A stretch of DNA of 64,000 bases from NCBI GenBank assembly GCA_033391075.1, contig JAWPMV010000001.1, positions 3,162,001 to 3,226,000 of the forward strand, in the 5' to 3' direction. Each line of letters opens with the position of its first letter. Position 1 is the first letter of the stretch. The stretch comes from Bacteroidia bacterium (GTDB taxonomy: Bacteria > Bacteroidota > Bacteroidia > J057). A program made the translations under genes and the position numbers. Positions 35,379 to 44,958 of the stretch are shown one piece after another. A model generated the notes under the pieces. That model searched no databases. It saw only the letters and a program-made list of their open reading frames with translations, and had not been told where the DNA came from.

Positions 35379-36500
35379 TCAATGACTGGGTGCCATTTTT
35401 TGTCCACAAACCACTTCCAGCGCTTTCACCAATGCTTCATTCGCTTCCCGGGTACCAATAGTTATCCGCACACAGCCAGGCGCTCCAAAGGAAGCTACGG
35501 GCCTCACCATGATCCCCTCTTCCAGCATTTTTTCCTCAAACTCAAAGGCATCCATTTCAGGTTTGCTTAGAAAGAAGTTGGCCTGGCTTTTCCAGTACTT
35601 GATACCTATACGATCTAAATGAGGATAGAGAAAGGCTTTTTCTGCCTGAATCAGTTTTACGGTTTCCTCAATAAAGGCCTGATCCTCTAAAGCTGCTATT
35701 GCTGCCTCCAGACAGAGGGTATTTACCATAAAGGGTCGACGAACGGTCTGGACATATTGGGCCAGTTCAGGAGTAGTATAAGCATATCCCATACGCAGAC
35801 CTGCTAAACCATAAGCTTTGGAGAAGCTATTTACTCCGATTACCTGTTTTCCTGCCTCCACATATGGAAGGGCAATGGTATAATCTTCTTTATCTGCAAA
35901 TTGATAATAGACCTCATCGAATACCACGATTACATGATCTGGAACAGCATCGATCAATTCATCCAACTGATATTTGGGTACATAGGTACCAGTCGGATTA
36001 TTGGGATTTGTGATAAAAACCAGTCGAGTCTTTTCATTGATTTCAGCCAAAATCCCTGCTACATCCAGCAAGAAATCATCTCCAACCAAAGGTACATCTA
36101 TTACCTTTGCTCCCTCTTTTTCGGCAAACATTTTATAAGGAAGGAAACAGGGATTGGAAATAATTGCCTCCTGTCCCTCCTGTAAGAAGGCACGAGTGAT
36201 CAATTCCAGGGTTTCTACTCCGCTATTAGCAGTAATAAACTGACCGGCTTTTAAACGAGATCCGTAGAAGTTCTCTAATGCCTCCTGATACCTGCCATCT
36301 GTTTGATCCGGATATTCATTTACACTTAAGAGGAAACGTTGGACGGCTGCTAAAGCTTTTGGAGAAGAACCCAAAAGATTCTCATTGGAGGAGAGTTTAT
36401 ATACTTTTTTCCCGGCAGCGGCATCGGCTTTTGACTTGCCTCCTTTGTAGGTTTTCTTTCCGTATAACCAGGGCTTAAAGGGCGAAATCTTATCTGACAT
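35379..36500 (-). CDS. Aminotransferase class I/II, HisC-like
   Basis: This 373-residue PLP enzyme has the fold-type I motifs in the HisC order: KLSSNENLLGSSPKA (35-49), NPNNPTGT (165-172), VVFDEVYYQF (192-201) with D195, and Schiff-base K228 in NSFSKAYGLAGLRMGY. It is of usual HisC length. No other his gene is nearby. The next gene on the same strand upstream encodes a fused 2-oxo-acid dehydrogenase E1. This aminotransferase may therefore act on another amino acid (for example an aromatic or branched one) rather than in histidine synthesis. Confidence 0.9.
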   Translation of the reverse strand: MSDKISPFKPWLYGKKTYKGGKSKADAAAGKKVYKLSSNENLLGSSPKALAAVQRFLLSVNEYPDQTDGRYQEALENFYGSRLKAGQFITANSGVETLELITRAFLQEGQEAIISNPCFLPYKMFAEKEGAKVIDVPLVGDDFLLDVAGILAEINEKTRLVFITNPNNPTGTYVPKYQLDELIDAVPDHVIVVFDEVYYQFADKEDYTIALPYVEAGKQVIGVNSFSKAYGLAGLRMGYAYTTPELAQYVQTVRRPFMVNTLCLEAAIAALEDQAFIEETVKLIQAEKAFLYPHLDRIGIKYWKSQANFFLSKPEMDAFEFEEKMLEEGIMVRPVASFGAPGCVRITIGTREANEALVKALEVVCGQKMAPSH

Positions 36501-36602
36501 AGGATTATTTCTTGGGATAAAGGTCCTGAAACAGACCCGTTTTGCAAGCTAGTGCTTGCAAATGAATTTCTCTGAATAAAATGAATGATTTTTCTTCCTG
36601 GC

Positions 36603-38690
36603 CTAGTAATCCAAAAGCTCTTTAATGGCTTTGGAAACTTTTTTGGCAGAAGGAAGCATGGTCTCTTCGAGTATGCTATTGAGCGGAATGGCCGGCATAT
36701 TTTCAGCCCCCAGCGTTCTTACAGGAGCATCCAGTTCCTGAAAACACTCCTGCATGATGCGAGCAGATAAACTTTGGGCGAAGGTATTATTTACCGGTTC
36801 CTCTGTAAGCACCAGGCATTTATTATGCCTTCTGACGCTTTCAAATATAGCTTCTTCATCAAGTGGGAAAAGTGTTCTCAAATCCAGCACCTCAATCTGT
36901 CCGGGAAAATCCTTCGCGGCATTGATCGCCCAGTGAACGCCCATTCCATAGGTAATTACACAAAGGCTGTCTCCTTCATCTACCTTTTCTTCTTCTGCTT
37001 GCAAAAAGACATTGGCTTTCCCCAATGGCAGGACATAATCTTCAGCCGGTTCTACCGTTTTAGCAGCCAGTGTTCCCGGCACCTTTGACCAGTACAATCC
37101 TTTATGTTCCAATATTACAACCGGATTGGGATCCAAATGAGCTGCTTTCATCAAGCCTTTCAAATCCGCTCCTGTAGAAGGGTATACAATCTTGATTCCT
37201 CTGATATTGGTCAGTACAGATTCTACGCTGGAAGAATGATACGGCCCTCCACTTCCATAGGCGCCAATAGGCACTCGAAGAATCATATTTACCGGCCATT
37301 TTCCATTGGATAAATAGCAGGAACGACTCACTTCGGTGAAAAGCTGATTGAGTCCCGGCCAGATATAGTCAGCAAACTGAACTTCTACAATGGGCTTTAA
37401 TCCAACGGCTGACATGCCTGCTGTCGAGCCGATAATAAATGCCTCCTGAATCGGGGTATTGAATACTCTATCTTTCCCAAATTTTTGGGCCAAAGTGGCA
37501 GCCTCTCTAAATACGCCTCCCAGTCTATGACCTACATCCTGTCCATATAGCAATACAGCTGGATCAACTTTCATCACTTCCTCTACTGCGTGAAGTGCAG
37601 CATCGACCATCACTGTCTTCTCTCCCCCCGCAGGATTCCGCACTCCTTTTTCCTCTGTTACAGGGCTTTCAGCAAAATCATGGGTGAAAAGGTCCTCGGG
37701 GCGAGGGTCCTCAGCTCTTAGCGCTCTTTGGTAATCAGAATCCACCCAGATTTCAGCTTCCTCTTCTAAGCTTCTGATTTCTTCTTCCCTGAATCCCATA
37801 TCACGCATCTGGTGCTTTACGATAGGATAAGGATCTTTCATCCATGCTTCTTCCAGATCATCCCGATACCATTCCATGCGCACACCAGAAGTATGGTGAT
37901 TCAGGAGAGGAACTCGTGCATGCAACAAGATGGGGCGTCTTTCGGTCCTGATCGTTTCGATGGCATCAAAGGCCGCACGATAACTGGCCAGAAAATTACT
38001 CCCGTCTATGCTTATTGCCTCCAGGCCTTTGAACCCTTCGGCATATTCAAACGCATTTTGGGAACGGGTCTCTTCTGCATTAGCAGAAATATCCCATTCG
38101 TTGTCCTGAATGAGAAAGAGAATGGGAAGCTGTTTTAAAGAAGCCATTTGAAAAGCTTCAGCTACCTCTCCCTCCGTTACGGAGGCATCACCGAGTGAGC
38201 ATACAACTACTCCTTTTTCGGTATAAGAGAACAGCTCAGAAAATTTTTCTTTGTACTGAATGCCCATGGCCGCCCCTGTGGCTGGAATCGCCTGCATACC
38301 CGTTGCTGACGATTGATGTGGAATTTTCGGCTTCGAGGGATCATTTAGGCTAGGATGCGAGTAGTAGGTTCTCCCACCACTAAAGGGGTCGTCGCGTTTA
38401 GCCAGCAATTGGAGCATGAGATCATAGGGATCAAGTCCCAAACCAAGGATCATTGCGTCGTCTCGATAATAGGGATAGACGAAATCCTGTGGAAGTAATT
38501 GCATGCCTACTGCCAGCTGTATGGCTTCGTGGCCACGAGAAGTAGCGTGTACATACTTCGATACCTGCTTGAAATTCTCTTCAAATAAGTAGGACATTCT
38601 CCGAGCTGCAGCAAAGAGCTTAAAAGCTTCTGCAAATCTTTCTTTATCCAGTTTATAAGTATCGATCAGGTACGAAGAGGATGATATCAT
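36603..38690 (-). CDS. Fused 2-oxo-acid dehydrogenase E1 alpha-beta subunit
   Basis: This 695-residue protein joins E1 alpha and E1 beta. The alpha half (1-340) has HATSRGHEAIQLAVGMQL and the thiamine-diphosphate motif SLGDASVTEGE (165-175) ending at N197 (IQDNEW). The beta half (about 365-695) has LLYGQDVGHRLGGVF, NTPIQEAFIIGSTAGMSAVG and FADYIWPGLNQL. Such fusions are known in Bacteroidota and usually belong to branched-chain 2-oxo-acid (or related) dehydrogenases. No E2 or E3 gene lies in the window. It shares strand with the HisC-like gene and is divergent from an Lrp/AsnC regulator. Together these suggest amino-acid catabolism controlled by that regulator. Confidence 0.92.
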   Translation of the reverse strand: MISSSSYLIDTYKLDKERFAEAFKLFAAARRMSYLFEENFKQVSKYVHATSRGHEAIQLAVGMQLLPQDFVYPYYRDDAMILGLGLDPYDLMLQLLAKRDDPFSGGRTYYSHPSLNDPSKPKIPHQSSATGMQAIPATGAAMGIQYKEKFSELFSYTEKGVVVCSLGDASVTEGEVAEAFQMASLKQLPILFLIQDNEWDISANAEETRSQNAFEYAEGFKGLEAISIDGSNFLASYRAAFDAIETIRTERRPILLHARVPLLNHHTSGVRMEWYRDDLEEAWMKDPYPIVKHQMRDMGFREEEIRSLEEEAEIWVDSDYQRALRAEDPRPEDLFTHDFAESPVTEEKGVRNPAGGEKTVMVDAALHAVEEVMKVDPAVLLYGQDVGHRLGGVFREAATLAQKFGKDRVFNTPIQEAFIIGSTAGMSAVGLKPIVEVQFADYIWPGLNQLFTEVSRSCYLSNGKWPVNMILRVPIGAYGSGGPYHSSSVESVLTNIRGIKIVYPSTGADLKGLMKAAHLDPNPVVILEHKGLYWSKVPGTLAAKTVEPAEDYVLPLGKANVFLQAEEEKVDEGDSLCVITYGMGVHWAINAAKDFPGQIEVLDLRTLFPLDEEAIFESVRRHNKCLVLTEEPVNNTFAQSLSARIMQECFQELDAPVRTLGAENMPAIPLNSILEETMLPSAKKVSKAIKELLDY

Positions 38691-38852
38691 ATATAAATTC
38701 TAAAGCTGCTATTCGATTATTAAAATTACAGCTAAAGAATAATTCTCTAAAGAATCGTAAATTTTTAAGAAAAATTACTCATTCATCGCAAAAATGTGAG
38801 ATATTTATTCCACAAATAAGCAAATTCAAACAATAAAGAAGAATTTTATTCT

Positions 38853-39323
38853 ATGGTAAAACTGGATGAAATAGACAGGAAGATCCTAAAAATACTGCAG
38901 GAAGATTGTCGGATAACTATCAAAGAGCTGTCAATTCGCTTTAGTCTTTCCTCTACTCCCATCTTCAATCGCATCAAAAGAATGGAGAAATCAGGGATCA
39001 TAGATCGATATGTGGCGATCCTGAATCCAGACAAAGTAGGAAAGAAATTTAGTTCCTTTTGCCACGTTTCTCTCAAGGATCATTCTAAAAGTCTGGTTCA
39101 GAAATTTGTCGAAACCGTAAATGAATTAAATGAGGTAATGGAATGCCATTATGTAACGGGAAATGCAGACTTTATCCTAAAGGTAATTACCCATGATATT
39201 GAGTCTTACAACCAGTTTATCATTGATAAGCTCTTTCGAATCGAGAATATATCCAAGGTTGAATCTTTGATATCTATGGCGGTCAGCAAAAAGACCCATG
39301 TCATCGACTTGGATCAGGATTAA
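38853..39323 (+). CDS. Lrp/AsnC family transcriptional regulator
   Basis: This 156-residue protein has the N-terminal HTH of the family (LDEIDRKILKILQEDCRIT, ELSIRFSLSSTPIFNRIKRME) and a C-terminal RAM ligand-binding domain (NEVMECHYVTGNADFILKV, KVESLISMAV). Members sense amino acids and often regulate the divergent neighbour. Here that neighbour is the fused E1 gene, 162 bases away across an AT-rich region. Confidence 0.95.
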   Translation: MVKLDEIDRKILKILQEDCRITIKELSIRFSLSSTPIFNRIKRMEKSGIIDRYVAILNPDKVGKKFSSFCHVSLKDHSKSLVQKFVETVNELNEVMECHYVTGNADFILKVITHDIESYNQFIIDKLFRIENISKVESLISMAVSKKTHVIDLDQD

Positions 39324-39401
39324 GTCTATTTTTGTTGTTCCTGCTTTTCTTTTACATTATTTTAGTGTTTCAAAATACTGTGCGTGCTTGGCACATTTTC
39401 T

Positions 39402-41264
39402 ATGAAGCAAAAGTTAATTTACATCTTTCTCATTTTCAGTCTCTTGCCTGGAATTTTCTTAGGGCAGGATACCTTTAAGGTTGGGATTATCCAATATAAA
39501 TCTCCCAAAGCTTTTTCGGAGACTTACCAACCGCTGATAAATTATCTGGGAAAAGAATTGAATAAGAAAATCATCCTGGACATCGTCCCGGAAGATGAAT
39601 TGGCCTATAAACTTGCCAAGGGGCAATACGATATGGGCATATTTACGGTCTTCCCATACCTGAGAGCCAAGATTGATTTTGAAGAATTGGAGGTTTTTGC
39701 CTCTCATACCGTAAATGGAGAAGATTCCTATAGTGGTTGTATCATGATCCGTAAGGAAAGTGGGATCAATTCACTTCACCAACTGAAAAAGCGGAATTTC
39801 CTTTTTGTCAAACCGAGTTCGACCTCTGGCTACAAATATCCCAAAGGCATTTTCAAAGAACGTAACCTTGATATTGATGCAGGTTTCTTTGAATATGATT
39901 TTTCAGGGGGACATGACAGATCACTCAAAGCCCTTATGGATAAGGAAGTGGATGGAATAGCGGTAGATACCCGGGTATATAATAACCTTTCTGCACAAAA
40001 CAAGGATGAATACCATATGCTGGAGTGCTATGAGATTCCATATCATGCCTATGTTTTAGCACCTGATGTCGATAGTAGCCTTAAAGCAGAACTCAAACTG
40101 ATCATGTTTGATGCTCATAAAAACCCGAGCAATCGACCCCTATTCAACAATCCTTTAAAAATTGAGAAATGGCACGCTCAAACGGATGATGCCTACAATT
40201 CACTAAGAAGGTATTTGAGGATAGTACGGGAAAAGCCTTCCGTTCATGTAAGTTGGGAAATTCGAAACGCTGCCCAGAAGTTGTTGGATGAAAGAGGAGA
40301 TCTGCTGGCTCTGCTACAGGAATCCTGCCTTAACAAACTAACTTCTACTCAGCGCTTTAAAGAGGTGAGTGATGAAGATTCTCAAATGGAAAATGCCAAA
40401 GAGGTAAAGATTAGTTTGGGGGTAATTGACAAACAGTTGCATTACAACTTTTACCTGGATGATGTACAAATAGGTGAAGGGAACCTCAATGAGCAACGAC
40501 TGGTATCAGAATTGCCAACGCTGCTCACAAGAGATGTATTGAAAGCCTATATACTTGAAGGCCAGCTTCTATTCAATGGAGAAGCATGGTTCGTTACCTT
40601 TGGTTCAGATGATGGGGTTAAAGCAGCAGATTATACTTTCGAGATAGAAGGAGATTCAGGGATAAAGAGATTACTAAGTGAAACAGAAATATCTCGAATC
40701 ACCAGCCTGAATACTTTTTTCAAAAAGGCGGACAGCAATTCTTTTAAAGAAGGTCAAAAAGTCCGTATTCTTTATAATGATGCAATGGTAGCAGAATTGG
40801 AAGGAGGAAATTCAGGCATAGGCGAAGGTTCTTTCTGGGATAATCTGGATAATCGCTGGGGAGTAATCGGTTTGTTGGTTGCCTTTATTAGTGTCGCTGT
40901 AGGTTCCTATTTTAGTACAGCAAGAAAAAGGCGGTTTCAATCTTATCAGAGACAAGCCAATGATCTCCTCCTCCATTTTTGGGTTGATAAAGCCAATGTA
41001 GATCCTAAACTCATTTCCCTCAAAGAAAAGATTCATGCTTCTCTCCAGAAGACACGCATCAATGAAAATCAGTTCTTGATTCTTAACAAACGAATCGACG
41101 ATATAGAAAGAATTATCCATGAAGACTTTCCTCATCACAAAAAACTGAATAAAACAGTTAAAGATGAGTTAGACGAAATTTGCTCCAATGGAGTGATTAC
41201 TGAAAAAGAATTCAGCAGGATTATGACCCTTACCCGCAAATTTGGGCGAGAATCGGCATCCTGA
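39402..41264 (+). CDS. PhnD-like binding domain fused to a membrane anchor and cytoplasmic helical domain
   Basis: The start is placed at the ATG at 39402, which opens a signal peptide (KQKLIYIFLIFSLLPGIFLG); a GTG at 39384 is also open. The 620-residue protein has a periplasmic-binding domain of the phosphate/phosphonate (PhnD) type at about 24-270 (FKVGIIQYKSPKAF, GQYDMGIFTVFPYL, FVKPSSTSGYKYPKGIF). A region of beta structure follows (about 325-470), then a TM at about 485-506 and a 110-residue cytoplasmic helical domain (LKEKIHASLQKTRI, FSRIMTLTRKFG) that I do not recognise. No ABC permease or ATPase is adjacent. It looks like a sensor rather than a transporter part. The M14 peptidase gene starts 21 bases after its stop. 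Confidence 0.8.
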   Translation: MKQKLIYIFLIFSLLPGIFLGQDTFKVGIIQYKSPKAFSETYQPLINYLGKELNKKIILDIVPEDELAYKLAKGQYDMGIFTVFPYLRAKIDFEELEVFASHTVNGEDSYSGCIMIRKESGINSLHQLKKRNFLFVKPSSTSGYKYPKGIFKERNLDIDAGFFEYDFSGGHDRSLKALMDKEVDGIAVDTRVYNNLSAQNKDEYHMLECYEIPYHAYVLAPDVDSSLKAELKLIMFDAHKNPSNRPLFNNPLKIEKWHAQTDDAYNSLRRYLRIVREKPSVHVSWEIRNAAQKLLDERGDLLALLQESCLNKLTSTQRFKEVSDEDSQMENAKEVKISLGVIDKQLHYNFYLDDVQIGEGNLNEQRLVSELPTLLTRDVLKAYILEGQLLFNGEAWFVTFGSDDGVKAADYTFEIEGDSGIKRLLSETEISRITSLNTFFKKADSNSFKEGQKVRILYNDAMVAELEGGNSGIGEGSFWDNLDNRWGVIGLLVAFISVAVGSYFSTARKRRFQSYQRQANDLLLHFWVDKANVDPKLISLKEKIHASLQKTRINENQFLILNKRIDDIERIIHEDFPHHKKLNKTVKDELDEICSNGVITEKEFSRIMTLTRKFGRESAS

Positions 41265-41285
41265 AACCCTTATTAACACCTTTTC

Positions 41286-43838
41286 ATGAACAAATTTGCC
41301 TTCCTACTACTACTGGGATGCCTACTGTGGGTACCCAGCGACCTATTGGGTCAAAATGATTACTTCTTTCCAAAAATCAATTCCTTTGATGAAAAAGTGC
41401 CCAGTCCGGAAGATTTCCTGGGCTATGCCATTGGGGAACAACACACGCGACACGATCGACTGGTTTCCTATATGCAAGAACTCGCTCGTGTATCAGAGCG
41501 CGCTCAATACCTGCAATTGGGAATGACCTATGAGTATAGACCGTTATTGATGCTGATCATAAGTGATCCTGGCAACCTTGCCCGCCTGGAAGATATACAA
41601 AAGGATCAATTGAAGGCCGTGATTCCAAATAATGGATTTACCTATCCGACCTCCAACCCTATCCTTGTCAATCTAGGCTACAATGTCCATGGAAATGAAC
41701 CTTCCAGTAGTGAAGCTGCCATGCTGACGGCTTATTATCTGGTTGCTGGTGAAGGAGCAGAAGCGGATAAATTCAGGAAAGAAGCAGTAGTTTTTATTGA
41801 TCCGGTTATCAATCCGGATGGTAGAGACCGCCATAGCAATTGGGCAAATAGCTATAAAGGGATGCCACCTGTTTCAGATCCTGCAGATAGAGAACACAAT
41901 GAAGCCTGGCCACGGGGCAGAACCAATCACTTTTGGTTTGACCTCAACAGGGACTGGATTCTTCTGGTGCATCCGGAGTCAAAATCCAAGCTAAAATGGT
42001 TTCACCAGTGGTATCCACATGTGGTTACCGACTTTCATGAAATGGGCACCAATAGCACCTATTTCTTTGAGCCTATGAAACCCATCGGTTCCAAAGACCC
42101 CATCATGCCGGAAGAAAACTATACTACTCTCAATGAATTGTTTGCCACCTATTTCAGCAAAGCCATGAATGAGATTGGTTCTCTTTACTTTTCTAAAGAG
42201 CGCTTTGATGGCACTTATCCGGGTTATGGTTCTTCTTATCCGGACCTTCAGGGAGGATTGGCTCTGCTTTTTGAACAAGCCAGTTCCAGAGGTCATCTTC
42301 AGGAAAGCAGTAACGGTCCGATCTCATTTGCCTTTACCATCAGAAATCATTTGGTCAATAGTTTGGCTACGGTTCGGGCAGCTGTCGAGAATAAAAGTCA
42401 ACTATATGACTACCAAAAACGTTTTTTCAATTCTGCCATATCTCGTGCCAAGGCTGATCCTGTAAAAGCCTATGTGTTTGGAGATGCATATGATCAAAAC
42501 AGAAATCGTGCTTTTCTTGATCTCTTGCTTAGACATAAGATTGAAGTTTTTGAAGTTGGTAATGATGTTAATCAGGGAGGAAAGAGCTTCAAAAAAGGAA
42601 GTGCATGGATGGTTCCTACTTCACAAGCGCAGTACAGGCTGGTCCAAACGATGTTTGAAACCTATGCTGAATATAGAGATAGTGTTTTCTACGATGCATC
42701 TGCCTGGTCTTTGGCCAATGCATACGGCCTGGCTTATGTGGGAGTAAAGGGCAATCTGGCGAAAGGAAATGCCGTGAGCATGGAAAATAATAAGATTGTA
42801 GTAGAAAGAATTGCTCGTTCAGAGTATATGTATTTGATGGATTGGTCCGACTATTATGCACCTGATGCCCTCAATTTTCTTCAGGGGAAAGGAATCAGAA
42901 CCAAAGTTGCCTATAGAGGATTTACAGTTGAAGGAAATACCTGGCCAGCCGGGACTATTCAAATTCCCGTAGCCAATCAAAAACTTAGTGCAGATATGAT
43001 TTATGGTCATATCATGGAAGCCAGCAGTCGCCATAATATATCTTTTACTCCGGTAAATACAGGATATGCCGAGGCTGGCGTAGATTTAGGGAGTCCCTGG
43101 TTTCAAAACCTGAAAGCGCCTAAAACGCTTATGTTGTTGGGAAATGGAATTTCCAGCTATGAAGCAGGAGAAGTATGGCACCTACTGGATACCCGTGTAG
43201 GTCTTCCTGTTACTAAGGTAGAGCAGGATCGTTTCTCCCGGATATCTTTAAATCGCTACAATACCATGATTCTGGTTTCCGGCAACTACAGCCTGGACAG
43301 CAATGCGATAGCTAAAATATCTCAATGGGTCGCTGCCGGAAACACCCTCATCACTACCCGTACGGCCAGTGATTGGGCGATCAAAAAGAAACTGGTCAAA
43401 GAGCAATTGGTAAAAGCCCCCAAAGACACCGCTAAAGTAGAACGAAAACCCTTCGCTCTTGCTCAGGAGATACGCGGAGCAGATCAGGTTGGGGGAACCA
43501 TTTTTGAAGTTCAAATGGACCTCACCCATCCCCTGGCATTTGGCTACCATTCGGAAAAACTACCAGTCTATCGAAATAGCAAAGTCTTCCTGGCTCCCAG
43601 TAAGAGTCCTTACAGTACGGTTGCTCAGTACACAGCCGATCCACATATCGACGGCTATGTTTCTGATAAAAATCTCAAACTCATTGCTAATTCGGCAGCT
43701 GTTTTGGTGAGTTCTATTGGTAGAGGCAGGGTGATAATGTTCTCAGACAATCCCAATTTCCGGGGCACCTGGTATGGGACAAATAAGCTATTTTTGAATG
43801 CACTTTTTCTGGGAAATACCGTTTCTGTACCAAATTAG
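41286..43838 (+). CDS. Exported M14 family zinc carboxypeptidase
   Basis: This 850-residue protein has a signal peptide (about 1-22, ending DLLGQ). The zinc motif HxxE is H135-E138 in NVHGNEPSSSE, and the third ligand is probably H251 in TDFHEMGTN. FWFDLNRDW, NPDGRDRHSN and LALLFEQASSRG complete the catalytic domain, the last with the likely general-base Glu. A long C-terminal part (about 400-850) includes a glutamine-amidotransferase-like beta/alpha stretch (KTLMLLGNGISSYEAGEVW, GRVIMFSDNPNFRGTW). It should remove amino acids from peptides in the periplasm or outside. It lies just downstream of the PhnD-like protein gene. Confidence 0.93.
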   Translation: MNKFAFLLLLGCLLWVPSDLLGQNDYFFPKINSFDEKVPSPEDFLGYAIGEQHTRHDRLVSYMQELARVSERAQYLQLGMTYEYRPLLMLIISDPGNLARLEDIQKDQLKAVIPNNGFTYPTSNPILVNLGYNVHGNEPSSSEAAMLTAYYLVAGEGAEADKFRKEAVVFIDPVINPDGRDRHSNWANSYKGMPPVSDPADREHNEAWPRGRTNHFWFDLNRDWILLVHPESKSKLKWFHQWYPHVVTDFHEMGTNSTYFFEPMKPIGSKDPIMPEENYTTLNELFATYFSKAMNEIGSLYFSKERFDGTYPGYGSSYPDLQGGLALLFEQASSRGHLQESSNGPISFAFTIRNHLVNSLATVRAAVENKSQLYDYQKRFFNSAISRAKADPVKAYVFGDAYDQNRNRAFLDLLLRHKIEVFEVGNDVNQGGKSFKKGSAWMVPTSQAQYRLVQTMFETYAEYRDSVFYDASAWSLANAYGLAYVGVKGNLAKGNAVSMENNKIVVERIARSEYMYLMDWSDYYAPDALNFLQGKGIRTKVAYRGFTVEGNTWPAGTIQIPVANQKLSADMIYGHIMEASSRHNISFTPVNTGYAEAGVDLGSPWFQNLKAPKTLMLLGNGISSYEAGEVWHLLDTRVGLPVTKVEQDRFSRISLNRYNTMILVSGNYSLDSNAIAKISQWVAAGNTLITTRTASDWAIKKKLVKEQLVKAPKDTAKVERKPFALAQEIRGADQVGGTIFEVQMDLTHPLAFGYHSEKLPVYRNSKVFLAPSKSPYSTVAQYTADPHIDGYVSDKNLKLIANSAAVLVSSIGRGRVIMFSDNPNFRGTWYGTNKLFLNALFLGNTVSVPN

Positions 43839-43922
43839 GCAGATTCCAACCCCTGAGATTTTGATGCGTCCTTATGAATACTTAATTTAAAATATATCCA
43901 TCACGCTAAAATTCTAATTGCT

Positions 43923-44348
43923 ATGGCTGAACATTTTGAAGACCCCTTTGACAAAAATGAAGGCGAACCCAAAGTAAGCTTTGATGCTAATGGGAATGCC
44001 CTTTCTAATGCAAGTCTCGGAAAAAGATTTGTCAACGTATTAGTTGACGGCTTTGCGATAGGAGCTATTGGAGCTCTGTTATCAATGAATACAGGCAGTT
44101 TCTTTTGGGGCAACCTGATATACTTTGCCTATTATATTTACCTGGAAAATAGCAAGGGGCAAACCCTTGGTAAAATGCTAACCAAAACCAAAGTTGTAAA
44201 TGAGGATGGTAGTAAACCTGAGGTTTCTATGATCATCCTGAGAACCTTACTAAGGATCATTCCTTTCCTTTGGATTTCCTTCTTCATTACAGATGATAAG
44301 ACGGGTTGGCATGACAGATGGACCAAAACTCGCGTAGTCGAGATTTAA
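43923..44348 (+). CDS. RDD family membrane protein
   Basis: This 141-residue protein has a charged soluble N-terminus, LGKRFVNVLVDGFAIGAIGAL (the R and D of the RDD signature in the first TM), and a second TM with an aromatic stretch. GQTLGKMLTKTKVV and DDKTGWHDRWTKTRVV follow, typical of the family. Its function is unknown; some RDD proteins are Na+/H+ or Li+/H+ exchangers. It is paralogous to the next gene. Confidence 0.92.
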   Translation: MAEHFEDPFDKNEGEPKVSFDANGNALSNASLGKRFVNVLVDGFAIGAIGALLSMNTGSFFWGNLIYFAYYIYLENSKGQTLGKMLTKTKVVNEDGSKPEVSMIILRTLLRIIPFLWISFFITDDKTGWHDRWTKTRVVEI

Positions 44349-44365
44349 GATATATGAAATCTATA

Positions 44366-44400
44366 AAAAGGGCAGGCCTACAAGGTCTGCCCTTTTGTTT
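44366..44400 (+). terminator. Intrinsic terminator between the two RDD genes
   Basis: aaaagggcaggcc and ggtctgccctttt form a 13-bp stem with one G-T pair, followed by a T-rich tail. The second RDD gene must therefore have its own promoter or depend on read-through. Confidence 0.85.
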
Positions 44401-44463
44401 TTGAAAATTCCCCTCAGCTTCTTATAATTGGGTAGATATTTACAACCAGAAAACTATCAAATC

Positions 44464-44958
44464 ATGTCTAATTCAATTAATGACCCTTTCGAGAATTCTT
44501 CTTCAGAAGAGCACCTCCTAAACAGAGAAGATTTTGCTGCAGACCTAATGGTCCTGGATACTGCAAGCGGCGGGACTCGTTTTGCAAACTATTTGATCGA
44601 TTCTTTGGGTATTTGGCTGTTTCAAACCTTCGGGCTGGGATACCTTGTAGAGAATTTTTTCCTTAACAATCTGATCACAGATTATGATTCATATGCCTAT
44701 ACTTCTGTGATATTGGGGATCTATTTTCTTTCCGCTTTTCTATACTATGCCATGTTTGAAATCATTTTCGAAAAAACACCTGGCAAATTTCTGACGAAAA
44801 CCAAAGTCGTTAATCTGCAGGGAGGAAAAGCTGAAACCAAAGACATATTGCTAAGGTCCATTATTCGTTATGTCCCCTTTGAGGCATTTTCATTCCTCGG
44901 AGACAGCGCTATAGGATGGCACGATAGCTGGTCAAAAACACGCGTGGTTAGAGGCTAA
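44464..44958 (+). CDS. RDD family membrane protein (second paralogue)
   Basis: The start is placed at the ATG at 44464 (MSNSINDPFENS), which matches the NDPFE-like N-terminus of RDD proteins; an open frame extends to 44428. The 164-residue protein has GTRFANYLIDSLGIWLF (RDD signature), about three TM helices, and KTPGKFLTKTKVVNLQGGK and AIGWHDSWSKTRVV. These closely parallel the end of the gene at 43923. It is convergent with rimM and overlaps it by four bases. Confidence 0.92.
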   Translation: MSNSINDPFENSSSEEHLLNREDFAADLMVLDTASGGTRFANYLIDSLGIWLFQTFGLGYLVENFFLNNLITDYDSYAYTSVILGIYFLSAFLYYAMFEIIFEKTPGKFLTKTKVVNLQGGKAETKDILLRSIIRYVPFEAFSFLGDSAIGWHDSWSKTRVVRG

